Source: Bacillus sp. SJS
Lineage (GTDB): Bacteria; Bacillota; Bacilli; Bacillales; Bacillaceae
Length of the DNA: 64,000 bases
Direction of reading: 5' to 3'
Assembly (NCBI RefSeq): GCF_000732485.2
Contig: NZ_JAQV02000019.1
Location: forward strand, 160,736-224,735
This document shows positions 24,780 through 34,854 of this stretch, in pieces (positions within the stretch are counted from its first letter, which is position 1; each line of letters opens with the position of its first letter). The notes under the pieces were generated by a model. That model saw nothing but the letters and a program-made list of their open reading frames with translations. It had not been told where the DNA came from and did no database searches. A program made the translations under genes and the position numbers.

Positions 24780-25758
24780 AATCGGGAATGATGTGAAGTT
24801 TTTTTCTAAGCTTTTCTTCGCTGAAGATCCATCCTGTATAGGAACTGACTATTTTCAGACTGCTGTCAAGCTGAACAATCGCAACAAACGGATAGTATCC
24901 TTTACTGCGGTAGCGAAGATCGATAAAGCGCACTTCATAGTGATCAGAGAATTCTTCCACTTCCCAGCGGTATACAGGCGAGAAGGATAAGAAGGCTGAA
25001 ATGTTATGATCCTCTTCAGCTGCTTTAATCATCTCCGTCTGCGGAACAGGGACGCGGTCGAACTCATCGAGCACAGTTAATACGCCTTTAACATGACGCG
25101 CCACGTAAAAATGGGATTCCGTCGTAACAGCAAGATGCCAGCTCCTGAATCTTAATGTCGGAGAAATGATGATTCCGGTAACATTGTTGAACCGTTCTTT
25201 AATTTCATGTACGATTTTTTTGTTCATTATATATCTCACTACATAATAACCCGCCAGGACAGCGAACATAATCGCAAAAGTATAGCCCTGCGGTGCTCCA
25301 AAGACCCAAATTGCAATGGCAAGAGCATGAATGGAGAAAATGATCGGATCAAACGTGTTGATTAATCCGAGTGCGATCCATTTGTGCGAAAAGGGCCTTA
25401 GAGCCTGTGTTCCATAAGCATTAAAGATATCCACAAACACGTGCAGTGCGACAGCAATGAATGTCCAAATCCCTAAATGCAGCAAATCTACACCGGGAAA
25501 AAGAAAATAAATCAAGGCTGTAATTAGAACAGACCATATTAAAACAGCAGGCATGGAATGTGTAATGCCTCGATGGTTTCGAATATAGACAGCATTATTT
25601 CGAAGTTTTAAAATAGTATCCAGGTCCGGAGCCTGCGATCCAAGTAGAACAGCAGCCATAACGGCATGTGATGCTGCAGGGTCACTGCCAATTACGGGAT
25701 CAAGTGTTGCCGCTCCTCCAAGTGCAATCCCCATTACCACATGGGTGGCAGTATCCAT
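24778..25758 (-). CDS. yfhP: YfhP, membrane-bound metal-dependent hydrolase (YdjM superfamily)
   Basis: 326 residues, matching B. subtilis YfhP. The N terminus MDTATHVVMGIALGG and HRGITHSMPAVLIWS hold the histidines and acidic residues of the YdjM/LexA-binding inner membrane hydrolase family, with DIFNAYGTQALRPFSHKW following. About four membrane segments precede a soluble C-terminal half. ATG 25758 has GGAGGG 5 nt upstream; the longer frame to 25809 lacks one. Divergent from mutY. Confidence 0.9.
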   Translation of the reverse strand: MDTATHVVMGIALGGAATLDPVIGSDPAASHAVMAAVLLGSQAPDLDTILKLRNNAVYIRNHRGITHSMPAVLIWSVLITALIYFLFPGVDLLHLGIWTFIAVALHVFVDIFNAYGTQALRPFSHKWIALGLINTFDPIIFSIHALAIAIWVFGAPQGYTFAIMFAVLAGYYVVRYIMNKKIVHEIKERFNNVTGIIISPTLRFRSWHLAVTTESHFYVARHVKGVLTVLDEFDRVPVPQTEMIKAAEEDHNISAFLSFSPVYRWEVEEFSDHYEVRFIDLRYRSKGYYPFVAIVQLDSSLKIVSSYTGWIFSEEKLRKKLHIIPD

Positions 25759-25897
25759 AAAATCCCTCCCAGCTGATAAACGATTTTCAAGAAAATCTCT
25801 CCGACACAATAACCGGGAACATGGATCTCGTTTTTCTAATCATGATACTGCTATGTTTCCCATTTTAATATGAATCTTAACATCTGGAGGCTCCAAC

Positions 25898-26986
25898 ATG
25901 AAAAACTTGCTATCAGAATTGGAAATAAAGGACTTCCAGCAGGACCTGATCGGCTGGTTCCAAAAAGAACAGCGCATTCTCCCATGGCGTGAAAACTCAG
26001 ACCCCTACCGAGTCTGGGTATCTGAAGTTATGCTCCAGCAAACAAGAGTAGACACGGTCATCCCTTATTTTTTAAACTTCATGGAAAAATTCCCTGATCC
26101 AGCCGCCCTGGCAAATGCAGATGAGGAGCAAGTCATGAAAGCCTGGGAAGGGCTTGGCTACTACTCGAGAGTGCGCAACCTGCAAGCAGCGGTTAGGGAA
26201 GTACATGAATCCTACGATGGGATCGTGCCTGCTGATCCGGATAAATTCGGAGAACTCAAAGGGGTCGGCCCATATACGAAGGGCGCTGTAATGAGCATCG
26301 CCTACAATATCCCTGAGCCGGCTGTTGACGGCAACGTAATGCGCGTTATGTCCAGAATCCTGCTGATAGAAGAAGACATCGCCAAACCGAAAACAAGAAA
26401 GCTCTTTGACACAGCTATCAGAGAAGTGATTGCAAAAGACAATCCATCCGATTTTAATCAGGCACTCATGGAACTCGGTGCACTCATCTGCACACCTTCA
26501 TCGCCATCCTGCCTCCTTTGCCCTGTTAGAGATCATTGTCAGGCATTTGAAGAAGGAAGACAAAAAGACCTTCCAATAAAAAGCAAAAAGAAAAAGCAGA
26601 AGTCCCTGCTGCTTGCAGCTGCCGTATTGACTGACAGCGAGGGTAACTTCTGGATTCACAAACGTCCGTCAGAAGGCTTGCTCGCCAATCTATGGGAATT
26701 CCCAAACTGCGAAACTGTGTCGGAAACGATGACCCAAAAAGCAGAGCTTGAATTGTTTTTGCATAAAGAATACGGAGCGCTAATGGAATTAGAGACGATT
26801 GAAGGAATCATCCAGCACGTGTTCAGTCACCTGATCTGGAACATCACCCTTTTTGCAGGGAAAGTGGAACGGATAGAGAACGGAGCAGGACTGGTGAAAG
26901 TAACAGAAGAAGAGATGAAGGCATATGCTTTTCCAGTGTCCCACCAGAAAATTTATCAGTTGTATTTGGATGGGCAAAAGAAGTGA
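25898..26986 (+). CDS. mutY: A/G-specific adenine glycosylase
   Basis: 362 residues. It removes adenine paired with 8-oxoguanine. [20 protein letters not shown] and [11 protein letters not shown] near the start (catalytic Glu in EVMLQQT), helix-hairpin-helix [17 protein letters not shown] with the GPD aspartate in AVDGNVMRV, a [4Fe-4S] loop C-x6-C-x2-C-x5-C ([17 protein letters not shown]), and a C-terminal NUDIX-like 8-oxoG recognition domain. RBS TGGAGG. Same neighbours as in B. subtilis (yfhP, yfhS, fabL). Confidence 0.96.
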   Translation: MKNLLSELEIKDFQQDLIGWFQKEQRILPWRENSDPYRVWVSEVMLQQTRVDTVIPYFLNFMEKFPDPAALANADEEQVMKAWEGLGYYSRVRNLQAAVREVHESYDGIVPADPDKFGELKGVGPYTKGAVMSIAYNIPEPAVDGNVMRVMSRILLIEEDIAKPKTRKLFDTAIREVIAKDNPSDFNQALMELGALICTPSSPSCLLCPVRDHCQAFEEGRQKDLPIKSKKKKQKSLLLAAAVLTDSEGNFWIHKRPSEGLLANLWEFPNCETVSETMTQKAELELFLHKEYGALMELETIEGIIQHVFSHLIWNITLFAGKVERIENGAGLVKVTEEEMKAYAFPVSHQKIYQLYLDGQKK

Positions 26987-26991
26987 TTGGG

Positions 26992-27015
26992 GGCCCGGCT
27001 TTTGCCGGGTTCTTT
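26992..27015 (+). terminator. Probable terminator of mutY
   Basis: CCCGGC-TTTT-GCCGGG followed by TTCTTTG, 7 nt after the stop codon; the T tract is weak. Confidence 0.6.
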
Positions 27016-27029
27016 GGGTTGCTGGGATG

Positions 27030-27440
27030 TTAGGAAAGGCATCCACCGAGCGGGAATGCCAGGGAAGAATGCCAGGGAAAATTGATTTGAGAGGGAATGT
27101 CAGTTAAGAATGCAAGGGAAACTGGGTTTGAACGGTGAATGCCAGGCAAGAATGCCAGGGAAACTTGATTTGAACGGGAATGCTAGGCAAGAATGCCAGG
27201 GAAACTGGGTTTGAACGGTGAATGCCAGGCAAGAATGCCAGGGAAACTTGATTTGAACGGGAATGCTAGGCAAGAATGCCAGGGAAATTGGATTTGAACG
27301 GTGAATGCCAGGCAAGAATGCCTGGCAAACTTAATTTGAACGGGAATGCCCGGCAAGAGTGCCAGGGAAACTAAATTTGAGCGGGAATACCAGGCAAGAA
27401 TGCCAGGGAAACTGGATTTGATCGGAAATCCCAGGCAAAC
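27030..27440. repeat. Tandem array, 41/42-bp unit, about nine copies
   Basis: The unit carries GAATGCCAGGCAA and GAATGCCAGGGAAACT followed by TGATTTGAACGG. GAAT anchors lie at 27137, 27178, 27220, 27261, 27303, 27344 and 27385 (spacing 41, 42, 41, 42, 41, 41). Alternate units differ (CCAGG versus CTAGG; TTGAACGGT versus TTGAACGGG), so an 83-bp dimer is duplicated. It fills the space between the convergent mutY and yfhS genes. Confidence 0.93.
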
Positions 27441-27445
27441 TCAAT

Positions 27446-27670
27446 TCAATCGTAACTCACCCTCGTCCCATGCGTATAATCCGCTTCATTCCTTTTCAAT
27501 CCGCCGCGCTCTTCGATTTCTTTCATTATTTCTTTGTGAATGGTTAGTCCTTCAGAATTCATATAAGGAAGTACTTGCTGGAGAGCGTGGTGAAAATAGG
27601 CGAGTTCTTCATTTTTCCAATCCCGTTTTGAGATCATTGTGAGTTCTGACATATCGCGTCCAATATACAT
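27446..27670 (-). CDS. yfhS: YfhS family protein
   Basis: 74 residues, equal to B. subtilis YfhS. MYIGRDMSELTMISKRDWKN and MNSEGLTIHKEIMKEIEERG are visible; small soluble protein, reported expression in sporulation in B. subtilis (from memory). AAGGAGG lies 9 nt before ATG 27670. Its 3' end touches the 41/42-bp array. Divergent from fabL. Confidence 0.88.
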   Translation of the reverse strand: MYIGRDMSELTMISKRDWKNEELAYFHHALQQVLPYMNSEGLTIHKEIMKEIEERGGLKRNEADYTHGTRVSYD

Positions 27671-27718
27671 GATTTAGTGCCTCCTTGCCGATTATGGCGT
27701 ATTGACCTTATTGTTTGA

Positions 27719-28510
<792 letters not shown>

Positions 28511-28535
28511 GATGAAAAAAATTAAAAAATAAATC

Positions 28536-28565
28536 GCATATTCCTCACCTTCACAGGACATGATA
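28536..28565 (+). promoter_or_regulatory. SigG-type promoter of sspE
   Basis: -35 GCATA (28536-28540), 18-bp spacer, -10 CATGATA (28559-28565). This fits the SigG consensus GHATR-N18-CATNHTA. It lies 21 bp before the sspE start, compatible with forespore expression. Confidence 0.75.
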
Positions 28566-28586
28566 TTTTTTGTGGAGGTGATTACA

Positions 28587-28778
28587 ATGGCAAACAACAA
28601 CCAAAACCAACAACAAGCTGGTAAAACAACTTCTGGAACTAGCGTTCAACATGTTAAGCAACAGAACCAACAAGCTGCTCAAGGACAATACGGTACTGAG
28701 TATGCTTCTGAGACTGATGCTCAGCACGTGAAAAAGTACAACCAGCAAGCTGAAGCAAACAAATCTCAAAACAGCTAA
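28587..28778 (+). CDS. sspE: Gamma-type small acid-soluble spore protein
   Basis: 63 residues, rich in Gln, Asn and Ala. TEYASETDAQHVKKYNQQ contains the GPR protease cleavage motif (TEYASET); the first half (GTSVQHVKQQNQQA) is a degenerate copy of the same repeat without the cleavage motif. An amino-acid store of the spore core, not DNA-binding. ATG 28587 follows TGGAGGTG. It is preceded by a SigG promoter and follows fabL, as in B. subtilis. Confidence 0.95.
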   Translation: MANNNQNQQQAGKTTSGTSVQHVKQQNQQAAQGQYGTEYASETDAQHVKKYNQQAEANKSQNS

Positions 28779-28857
28779 TTCACACCACTAAATGCAGAAA
28801 TGCATGAGAGGTCGCCGCAAGAATTGTGCTTATCTCCAATCTCTGTACAAGGATCGC

Positions 28858-29043
28858 TTAATCGTGAGCGGGTCCGGCTGCAGAAGGAGATAGAGGACGG
28901 CTTGCATAATGGCGGCCTCTTTTCATTTTTTCTGCCTCCGACAAAACATGCCATTCTTCCGCATAATCTTTTAAAGGAGCTTGGTCATTCCAGACCGAAT
29001 ATATAGATGAACGTAAGGTTAAGCGGGAAAGGGGCTCATACAT
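28858..29043 (-). CDS. Possible small protein overlapping the ygaB start
   Basis: 61 residues: MYEPLSRLTLRSSIYSVWND, later YAEEWHVLSEAEKMKRGRHY. Composition and codon use look protein-like, but no ribosome site precedes ATG 29043, whose codon overlaps the ygaB ATG on the other strand. A weak GC-rich hairpin with TTTTCATTTTTT at 28891-28927, likely the sspE terminator, lies inside it. It may be real (leaderless) or a chance frame. Function unknown. Confidence 0.35.
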   Translation of the reverse strand: MYEPLSRLTLRSSIYSVWNDQAPLKDYAEEWHVLSEAEKMKRGRHYASRPLSPSAAGPAHD

Positions 29044-29296
29044 GGGCAAATTTGATGTGCTTGTTGAGGAGCAGCTTAGGACGATGGATAAGCTGCTTGA
29101 ACTGCAGAATGAAGTGGAGAGATGCCAGCGGATAGAAAGGGAACTTGAAAAGCTTCAGAATGAGGATAAGCTTAGGGTGGTTCAGAATGAGATTCAGGTG
29201 ATGAAGATGGAGCTGCACTCCATCCAGCAGACATTTGAAAAGCAGACGGAAGAAGTAATCCAGTCTTATAAAAATCACCCGGTGTGGGAGCGATAA
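29042..29296 (+). CDS. ygaB: YgaB family protein
   Basis: 84 residues, almost entirely coiled coil: VEEQLRTMDKLLELQNEVER, then LEKLQNEDKLRVVQNEIQVM. It matches YgaB by position (between sspE and ygaC) and character. Function unknown. ATG 29042 is preceded by GGAAAGGGG, about 9 nt upstream. An imperfect hairpin at 29303-29350, followed by TTTTGTTTTC, may terminate it. Confidence 0.82.
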   Translation: MGKFDVLVEEQLRTMDKLLELQNEVERCQRIERELEKLQNEDKLRVVQNEIQVMKMELHSIQQTFEKQTEEVIQSYKNHPVWER

Positions 29297-29473
29297 GAGC
29301 TTTGAAGGTCATGCATCTGCGATGGAGAGAAACCCTCTATTTCTGCGGCGATGGCCTTTTGTTTTCTTTTTCAATCTAGTAACTGTATAATAAGAGCAAA
29401 TATGAATTCTGGCTTCTGGATATGATATGATCGGAAATTCTTGTGGAAGCTGCTTCAAAGGATGGCGAAAAAG

Positions 29474-30004
29474 ATGGGCTTACCGGCGGAAGGAGAAACT
29501 ATACAAATACATAGCTATAAACACAACGGCAAGCTGCATCGAATCTGGGAAGAGACAATGATTCTGAAAGGGACGGACAGCCTGATTATCGGAGGCAATG
29601 ACCGGACAACCGTTGTTGAGTCAGATGGAAGGACTTGGATTACCAGAGAACCCGCTATCTGCTATTTTCACGCAAAGTATTGGTTTAATATTATAGGCAT
29701 GATCCGCGAAGACGGTGTCTATTATTACTGTAATATCAGCTCCCCTTTTGTATGGGACGATGAGGCACTGAAATATATTGATTATGATTTGGACGTAAAG
29801 GTTTTCCCGGACAAGTCATATATTTTACTCGATGAGGATGAATATGAAACCCATAAGAAAGAAATGAACTATCCGGGTGTAATTGATCTCATTTTAAGAA
29901 AAAATGTGGATAGGCTGATTAATTGGATTCATGAAGGAGAGGGACCCTTTTCTTCGGAATTTATTGATACATGGTACGAACAGTATTTAAAATTCTCAAA
30001 ATGA
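29474..30004 (+). CDS. ygaC: YgaC, DUF402 family nucleoside di/triphosphatase-like protein
   Basis: 176 residues, equal to B. subtilis Yga[20 protein letters not shown], the DUF402 core [20 protein letters not shown], then [13 protein letters not shown] and LLDEDEYE carry the metal-binding acidic residues. Some DUF402 proteins hydrolyse nucleoside tri- and diphosphates. ATG 29474 was chosen by agreement with YgaC; starts at 29441 and 29462 are open but less likely. A hairpin GCCTG/CAGGC with T tail (30009-30043) follows. Confidence 0.88.
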   Translation: MGLPAEGETIQIHSYKHNGKLHRIWEETMILKGTDSLIIGGNDRTTVVESDGRTWITREPAICYFHAKYWFNIIGMIREDGVYYYCNISSPFVWDDEALKYIDYDLDVKVFPDKSYILLDEDEYETHKKEMNYPGVIDLILRKNVDRLINWIHEGEGPFSSEFIDTWYEQYLKFSK

Positions 30005-30120
30005 AGAGGCCTGTTGGAGCGGATCAGCAGGCTTTTTGTTTGTTTTGTAAAATCCATGCGGTCACCGCAGGATAGAGGCAGCGCATCTGTTGTCGTTTTA
30101 GACATCATGGGGGTTAAAGT

Positions 30121-31866
30121 ATGGGTTCAATTAGGCGTTATATGGAATTTGTTAAACCTTATAAATGGCAAATTACCGGAACGATTGCAATCGGAATTGT
30201 GAAATTTGCAATTCCACTTCTTATACCGCTTTTGATTAAATATGTGGTGGATGATATTGTTGGCGGTCCTGGCACGGCTGATGAAAAGACGCAGCATCTA
30301 TTTACGATTTTGGGTGCTATGTTTGCCGTGTTTGTTGTCATGAGGCCGCCGGTTGAGTATTATCGGCAATACTTGGCACAGCTTGCATCAAACAGGATTC
30401 TTTATGATATTCGGGATCACCTGTTTACTCATCTTCAAAAGCTTAGTCTACGGTATTACGCAAATACCCGAGGCGGAGAGATTATTTCGCGGGTAATAAA
30501 TGATGTCGAGCAGACGAAAAATTTTGTTATGACGGGGTTGATGAATGTCTGGCTGGATATTGTCACCATTTTGATTGCTATCGCCATCATGATGACAATG
30601 GACGTACCCCTTACACTCATTTCCATCGTTCTTTTCCCTCTATACGGTATCTCGGTAAAGTATTTCTATGGAAAACTTCGCACCCTGACGAAGGTACGGT
30701 CACAGGCGCTTGCAGAAGTACAGGGCCATTTGCACGAACGTGTTCAGGGGATGCCGGTGATCCGAAGCTTTGCGATTGAGGATTATGAGCAGCGTCAGTT
30801 TGCGTCTGAAAACCAGAATTTCCTTCAGAAAGCGATCGACCATACGAGCTGGAATGCGAAAACCTTTGCCGTCGTTAATACAATAACGGATGCTGCTCCG
30901 CTCATTGTTATCGCTTATGCAGGGTATCAGGTTATCCATGGAAATTTAACGGTAGGAACGATGGTCGCGTTTATTGCTTATATTGAGCGTTTGTATGGTC
31001 CGTTGAGACGTCTGATTAATTCCTCTACACTGATTACCCAGGCATTTGCTTCAATGGACCGTGTATTCGAGTTTATGGATGAACCGTATGACATTGTTGA
31101 CAAGCCGGATGCAGTCAAAGCGGATCGTGTGAATGGACAGCTCAAATTCGAGAATGTCACGTTTCAATATGAAGACGATGATGCGAAGGTTCTCGACGAT
31201 GTAACACTTGAGGCGAATAAAGGAGAAACCATTGCTCTCGTAGGAATGAGCGGAGGCGGAAAATCAACGCTCGTCAGCCTTATTCCAAGGTTTTACGATG
31301 TTACGGGCGGCAGGATCACCCTTGACGGGATCGACATTCGGGACTATGAGGCAACCAGTCTTCGCCATCAAATAGGGATGGTGCTGCAGGATACATTCTT
31401 ATTTTCGCACTCTGTAAAAGAAAACATCCTTGTCGGGAAACCGGATGCGACGGATGAAGAAGTAATTGAGGCCGCAAAAGCCGCAAATGCACATGACTTT
31501 ATCATAAAGCTTCCAAACGGCTATGATACAAAGGTCGGAGAGCGAGGGGTCAAGCTTTCCGGGGGACAAAAGCAAAGAGTGTCAATTGCCCGGGTGTTCC
31601 TGAAAAACCCTCCAATCCTTGTAATGGACGAAGCAACCAGCGCCCTCGATCTTGAAAGTGAACATCTCATTCAGGAAGCGCTCGAAAAGCTATCCAAGGA
31701 TCGAACCACCTTTATAGTCGCCCACCGTCTTTCAACCATTACCCATGCAGGCCAGATTATCCTCATGGATCATGGGAAAATCGCGGAAAAAGGAACACAC
31801 AAGGAACTGATGGCGAAAAAAGGACTGTACCACAACCTGTTTCAGATTCAGCAATTAAACTTGTAG
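30121..31866 (+). CDS. ygaD: YgaD, half-size ABC exporter
   Basis: 581 residues: about six membrane helices to residue ~330, then the ATPase with Walker [11 protein letters not shown]-loop LQDTF, signature [17 protein letters not shown], Walker [13 protein letters not shown] and switch VAHRLST. The order TMD-NBD in one chain, like Sav1866/BmrA, implies a homodimeric exporter of lipid-like or drug substrates. GGGGG lies 7 nt before ATG 30121. Monocistronic with its own terminator. Confidence 0.93.
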   Translation: MGSIRRYMEFVKPYKWQITGTIAIGIVKFAIPLLIPLLIKYVVDDIVGGPGTADEKTQHLFTILGAMFAVFVVMRPPVEYYRQYLAQLASNRILYDIRDHLFTHLQKLSLRYYANTRGGEIISRVINDVEQTKNFVMTGLMNVWLDIVTILIAIAIMMTMDVPLTLISIVLFPLYGISVKYFYGKLRTLTKVRSQALAEVQGHLHERVQGMPVIRSFAIEDYEQRQFASENQNFLQKAIDHTSWNAKTFAVVNTITDAAPLIVIAYAGYQVIHGNLTVGTMVAFIAYIERLYGPLRRLINSSTLITQAFASMDRVFEFMDEPYDIVDKPDAVKADRVNGQLKFENVTFQYEDDDAKVLDDVTLEANKGETIALVGMSGGGKSTLVSLIPRFYDVTGGRITLDGIDIRDYEATSLRHQIGMVLQDTFLFSHSVKENILVGKPDATDEEVIEAAKAANAHDFIIKLPNGYDTKVGERGVKLSGGQKQRVSIARVFLKNPPILVMDEATSALDLESEHLIQEALEKLSKDRTTFIVAHRLSTITHAGQIILMDHGKIAEKGTHKELMAKKGLYHNLFQIQQLNL

Positions 31867-31893
31867 AAGCCCTCCAGCTGAAGGGCTTTTTGT
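31866..31893 (+). terminator. Intrinsic terminator of ygaD
   Basis: AAGCCCTC / AAGGGCTT with a short loop, then TTTTTG, overlapping the ygaD stop codon. Confidence 0.88.
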
Positions 31894-32059
31894 CATAATA
31901 AAAAGCCTGTCTTCATAACAATGTAGTACCTTCTGGCTATTTTAAATGAAAAATTTTTACAGCAAAAAAAATTATATTGATTCGTTGGGAATTGCCTATG
32001 AATAAGCCATTTCTATAATAAAAATACAATAGAATAAAAAATGTTATTTTTTCTGAATA

Positions 32060-32088
32060 TTTACACTAGTGTAAAAGTTTGATATATT
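32060..32088 (+). promoter_or_regulatory. Palindromic operator overlapping a SigA-type promoter
   Basis: Perfect 16-bp palindrome TTTACACTAGTGTAAA at 32060-32075. Its left end TTTACA can serve as -35 with a 17-bp spacer to TATATT (32083-32088). Operators of this form are typical of TetR- or MarR-like repressors. No convincing gene follows at once; the next + strand gene starts at 32862, beyond the tandem array. The remaining AT-rich sequence 31894-32279 shows no gene. Confidence 0.5.
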
Positions 32089-32279
32089 ATTGAAATATAA
32101 AACTTCTTAGTTTCCGCTCTACTCAAAATCATCTTGCTCCTCCCGCATAATCTACATAATTTAAGTAAAATCTTACCGCAAATTGGCTCAAATAAGAGCC
32201 CCAACCAGAATGAAAGACACCCGTGCAGCAGTGAATATTTTCTGAAAGAAAAATTGAAGGATCAGTCATTAAGTTTGGC

Positions 32280-32740
32280 TGAGAACCCCGGAAAACGACT
32301 GAAAAGAAACGTACTCAGCCGGAAAGAGAATCGTAACGGCTGGAAAGAAAATCGTAACGGCTGGAAAGTGCATAGTATCGGCTGGAAAAAGAAATTCGGC
32401 TAGAAAACTGGGCCAATCGGCAGGAAAAGCACGGTAAGCAGCCGGAAAAAGGACCGAACCGGCTGGAAAAGCGCCGCATCCGGCCGGAAAACGAAGTTTG
32501 GCTGGAAAGCCCGTCCAATCGGCAGGAAAAGCACGGTAAGCAGCCGGAAAAAGGACCGAACCGGCAGGAAAAGCGCCGCATCCGGCCGGAAAACGAGGTT
32601 TGGCTGGAAAACTGGGCCAATCGGCAGGAAAAGCACGGTAAGCAGCCGGAAAAAGGACCGAACCGGCTGGAAAGCGCCCATTATCGGCCGAAAAACGAAG
32701 TTTGGCTGGAAAGCCCGGCCAATCGGCTCGAAAAGCATCG
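32280..32740. repeat. Higher-order tandem array: ~20.4-bp monomer, 102-bp super-repeat
   Basis: Monomers with core CGGCNGGAAAA recur about every 20-21 bp. Anchors AATCGG at 32415, 32517, 32619 and 32721 are exactly 102 bp apart, so five monomers form a 102-bp unit present about three times plus edges. The 5' part (32325-32395) has simpler CGTAACGGCTGGAAAG copies. Because 102 is divisible by 3, the minus strand stays open in three frames; those frames are not credible genes. Confidence 0.93.
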
Positions 32741-32861
32741 CATCTCCGGTGCACCTATTATAGGTCGAATCGAAATCCCAGGCGAACTGCTCAAACAGCG
32801 ATCCGCCTGTCCAGCAAAAAAATAAAAAAATAGAGTGTACCGCATAAAGGGGGCAAGACCT

Positions 32862-33863
32862 TTGGAAAATGAGACGGTTTTAAAAGTCAGGAATCTTTCC
32901 GTCGGCTTCAAAAGAGATGCTTCTGTGACGGATGTGGTGAAGTCTGTTGATTTGACCTTGAAGAAGGGTGAAATCCTCGGGATTGTCGGCGAGTCAGGCT
33001 GCGGAAAAAGTGTGACGTCCATGGCGCTGATGGGTCTTTTGCCGAATACTTCTCTGGTTAGAGGCGAAATTCTTTATAAGGATAAGGATCTTCTTAAACA
33101 AAGTGAAGTTAGTTTAAGAAAGATCAGAGGCAATGAAATCGCGATGATTTTTCAGGAGCCGATGACGTCGCTGAACCCGCTTCTCAAAATCGGGGAACAG
33201 CTGACGGAAGCATGCCGGGTTCATACAAAGTGTTCAAAAAAGGAAGCGAGGGAGCAGGCGGTTAAAATGCTTGGGCTTGTCGGTATGCCGAGGCCTGAAT
33301 CCCTTCTCGGGGAATATCCGCATCAGCTGTCTGGCGGGATGCGCCAGCGTGTCATGATTGCGATGGCGATGATTTGCAATCCGGGTGTATTGATTGCGGA
33401 CGAGCCGACAACAGCGCTTGATGTAACCATTCAGTCTCAGATCCTGGCGCTTATGAAGGATTTGAATAAGAAGCTGAATACATCGATTTTGCTTATTACC
33501 CATGATCTTGGTGTAGTTGCTCAGGTGTGCGACAGGGTCGCTGTGATGTATGCAGGGCAAATTGCTGAGGAGGGGGATGTTGAATCCATTTTTTCTTCTC
33601 CAAAGCACCCGTATACGAGGGGGCTGCTGCAGTCCGTTCCCGATATCCGTACAAAGAAAGAAAAGCTTTTTTCCATAAAAGGCCAGGTTCCGAAGCCAGG
33701 CAGTATCCAGAGAGGATGCGCGTATGCCAACCGGTGTGAATTCGTTCAGCCGCTGTGCCAGGAGGAGGGGCCGGATTTGACTGTAAGCGGCGGCCAGAAG
33801 GTTCGATGCTGGCTGTATAAAGAGGAGGGTGCCCTGATTGAGTCAGCCATTGCTAGAGATTGA
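32862..33863 (+). CDS. Peptide ABC transporter ATP-binding protein (OppD/DppD type)
   Basis: 333 residues. Walker [11 protein letters not shown] near residue 45, signature [20 protein letters not shown], Walker [12 protein letters not shown], and C-terminal oligopeptide-ABC extension with cysteines in [15 protein letters not shown] and VRCW (Fe-S or Zn type in this family). TTG 32862 was chosen as start because AAAGGGGG lies 8 nt upstream. First gene of the five-gene operon D-F-A-B-C, the same order as the B. subtilis app operon. It overlaps the next gene by 26 nt. Confidence 0.92.
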   Translation: MENETVLKVRNLSVGFKRDASVTDVVKSVDLTLKKGEILGIVGESGCGKSVTSMALMGLLPNTSLVRGEILYKDKDLLKQSEVSLRKIRGNEIAMIFQEPMTSLNPLLKIGEQLTEACRVHTKCSKKEAREQAVKMLGLVGMPRPESLLGEYPHQLSGGMRQRVMIAMAMICNPGVLIADEPTTALDVTIQSQILALMKDLNKKLNTSILLITHDLGVVAQVCDRVAVMYAGQIAEEGDVESIFSSPKHPYTRGLLQSVPDIRTKKEKLFSIKGQVPKPGSIQRGCAYANRCEFVQPLCQEEGPDLTVSGGQKVRCWLYKEEGALIESAIARD

Positions 33864-34806
33864 AGACTTAAGAAAAGTATATACAAGCCACAAGGGGCTC
33901 CTTGGCAGGAATAAAACAGAGGTCACGGCTGTGGATGGAATCAGGCTTCAGCTGAATGCCGGGGAAACGCTTGGAATTGTTGGGGAGTCGGGGTGCGGGA
34001 AATCTACCCTCGGCCGCCTGATTGCAAGACTTACGGATGCGACATCCGGTTCGGTCCGGTTTAATGGAGAATCACTATTTGACCTGAACAAAAAGGATAT
34101 GAAAACAGTCCGGCGCGAGATGCAAATGGTGTTTCAGGATCCGTATGCTTCCTTGAATCCGAGGCAGCAGGTCCAATCCATATTGGAGGAGCCGCTCATT
34201 GTTCACAAAATGGGATCTAAGAAAGAACGGACAGAGAGGGTTGCGGACATCATGCGAATCGCGGGCTTTGATCCGGATCTTGGCAAAAGATATCCCCATC
34301 AGTTCAGTGGCGGCCAGAGACAGCGGATCGGGATTGCAAGGGCGCTGATGACGAATCCAAAGCTCATTATTGCCGATGAACCTGTATCCGCATTGGATGT
34401 TTCCATTCAGGCACAGATTCTGAATCTGCTGAAGGAGCTGCAGGGAACTTTTTCTCTGACTTATCTATTTATCTCTCATGATCTGGGGGTTGTCAGGCAT
34501 ATTAGTGACCGCGTAGCCGTTATGTATCTTGGCAGATTGGCAGAGCTGTCTGACAGTGAATCTCTTTATCGGAATCCTCTTCATCCGTATACGGAGGCAT
34601 TGCTGTCAAGTGTTCCGATTGCTGAGCCTTCCGGCAGAAAAGAGCCGATTGTCATCAAAGGGGACATGCCGAATCCGGCCGATCCGCCGAAAGGGTGCGC
34701 CTTCCATACGAGGTGCCCGAGGGTAAAGGATATTTGCAAGGAAGTGAAGCCGGAGCTTTATCCGGTGGAGGATGGTCGTTTCGTTGCCTGCCATTTATAT
34801 GGCTGA
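33838..34806 (+). CDS. Peptide ABC transporter ATP-binding protein (OppF/DppF type)
   Basis: 322 residues. Walker [14 protein letters not shown]-loop MVFQDPYASLNPR, signature HQFSGGQRQRIGIARALM, Walker B LIIADEPVSALD, and the cysteine-containing C-terminal FHTRCPRVKDIC. Start TTG 33838 with GAGGAGGG 8 nt upstream, inside the end of the previous gene. Forms the ATPase heterodimer with the OppD-type partner. Confidence 0.92.
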   Translation: MSQPLLEIEDLRKVYTSHKGLLGRNKTEVTAVDGIRLQLNAGETLGIVGESGCGKSTLGRLIARLTDATSGSVRFNGESLFDLNKKDMKTVRREMQMVFQDPYASLNPRQQVQSILEEPLIVHKMGSKKERTERVADIMRIAGFDPDLGKRYPHQFSGGQRQRIGIARALMTNPKLIIADEPVSALDVSIQAQILNLLKELQGTFSLTYLFISHDLGVVRHISDRVAVMYLGRLAELSDSESLYRNPLHPYTEALLSSVPIAEPSGRKEPIVIKGDMPNPADPPKGCAFHTRCPRVKDICKEVKPELYPVEDGRFVACHLYG

Positions 34807-34854
34807 GCATCGTGAATGATAGATGATGGTGATAAATTAGGGGGGAAACAGACA

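Noticed and set aside
27100..27315. Repeat protein on the minus strand of the 41/42-bp array
   Set aside because: Unit lengths alternate 41/42 and would shift the frame; the ORF is a by-product of the repeat.
32269..32754. 161-residue and shorter repeat-rich proteins (FPA/FSC repeats) on the minus strand
   Set aside because: Three minus-strand frames are open at once because the 102-bp super-repeat is a multiple of three. No ribosome site or gene context was found.
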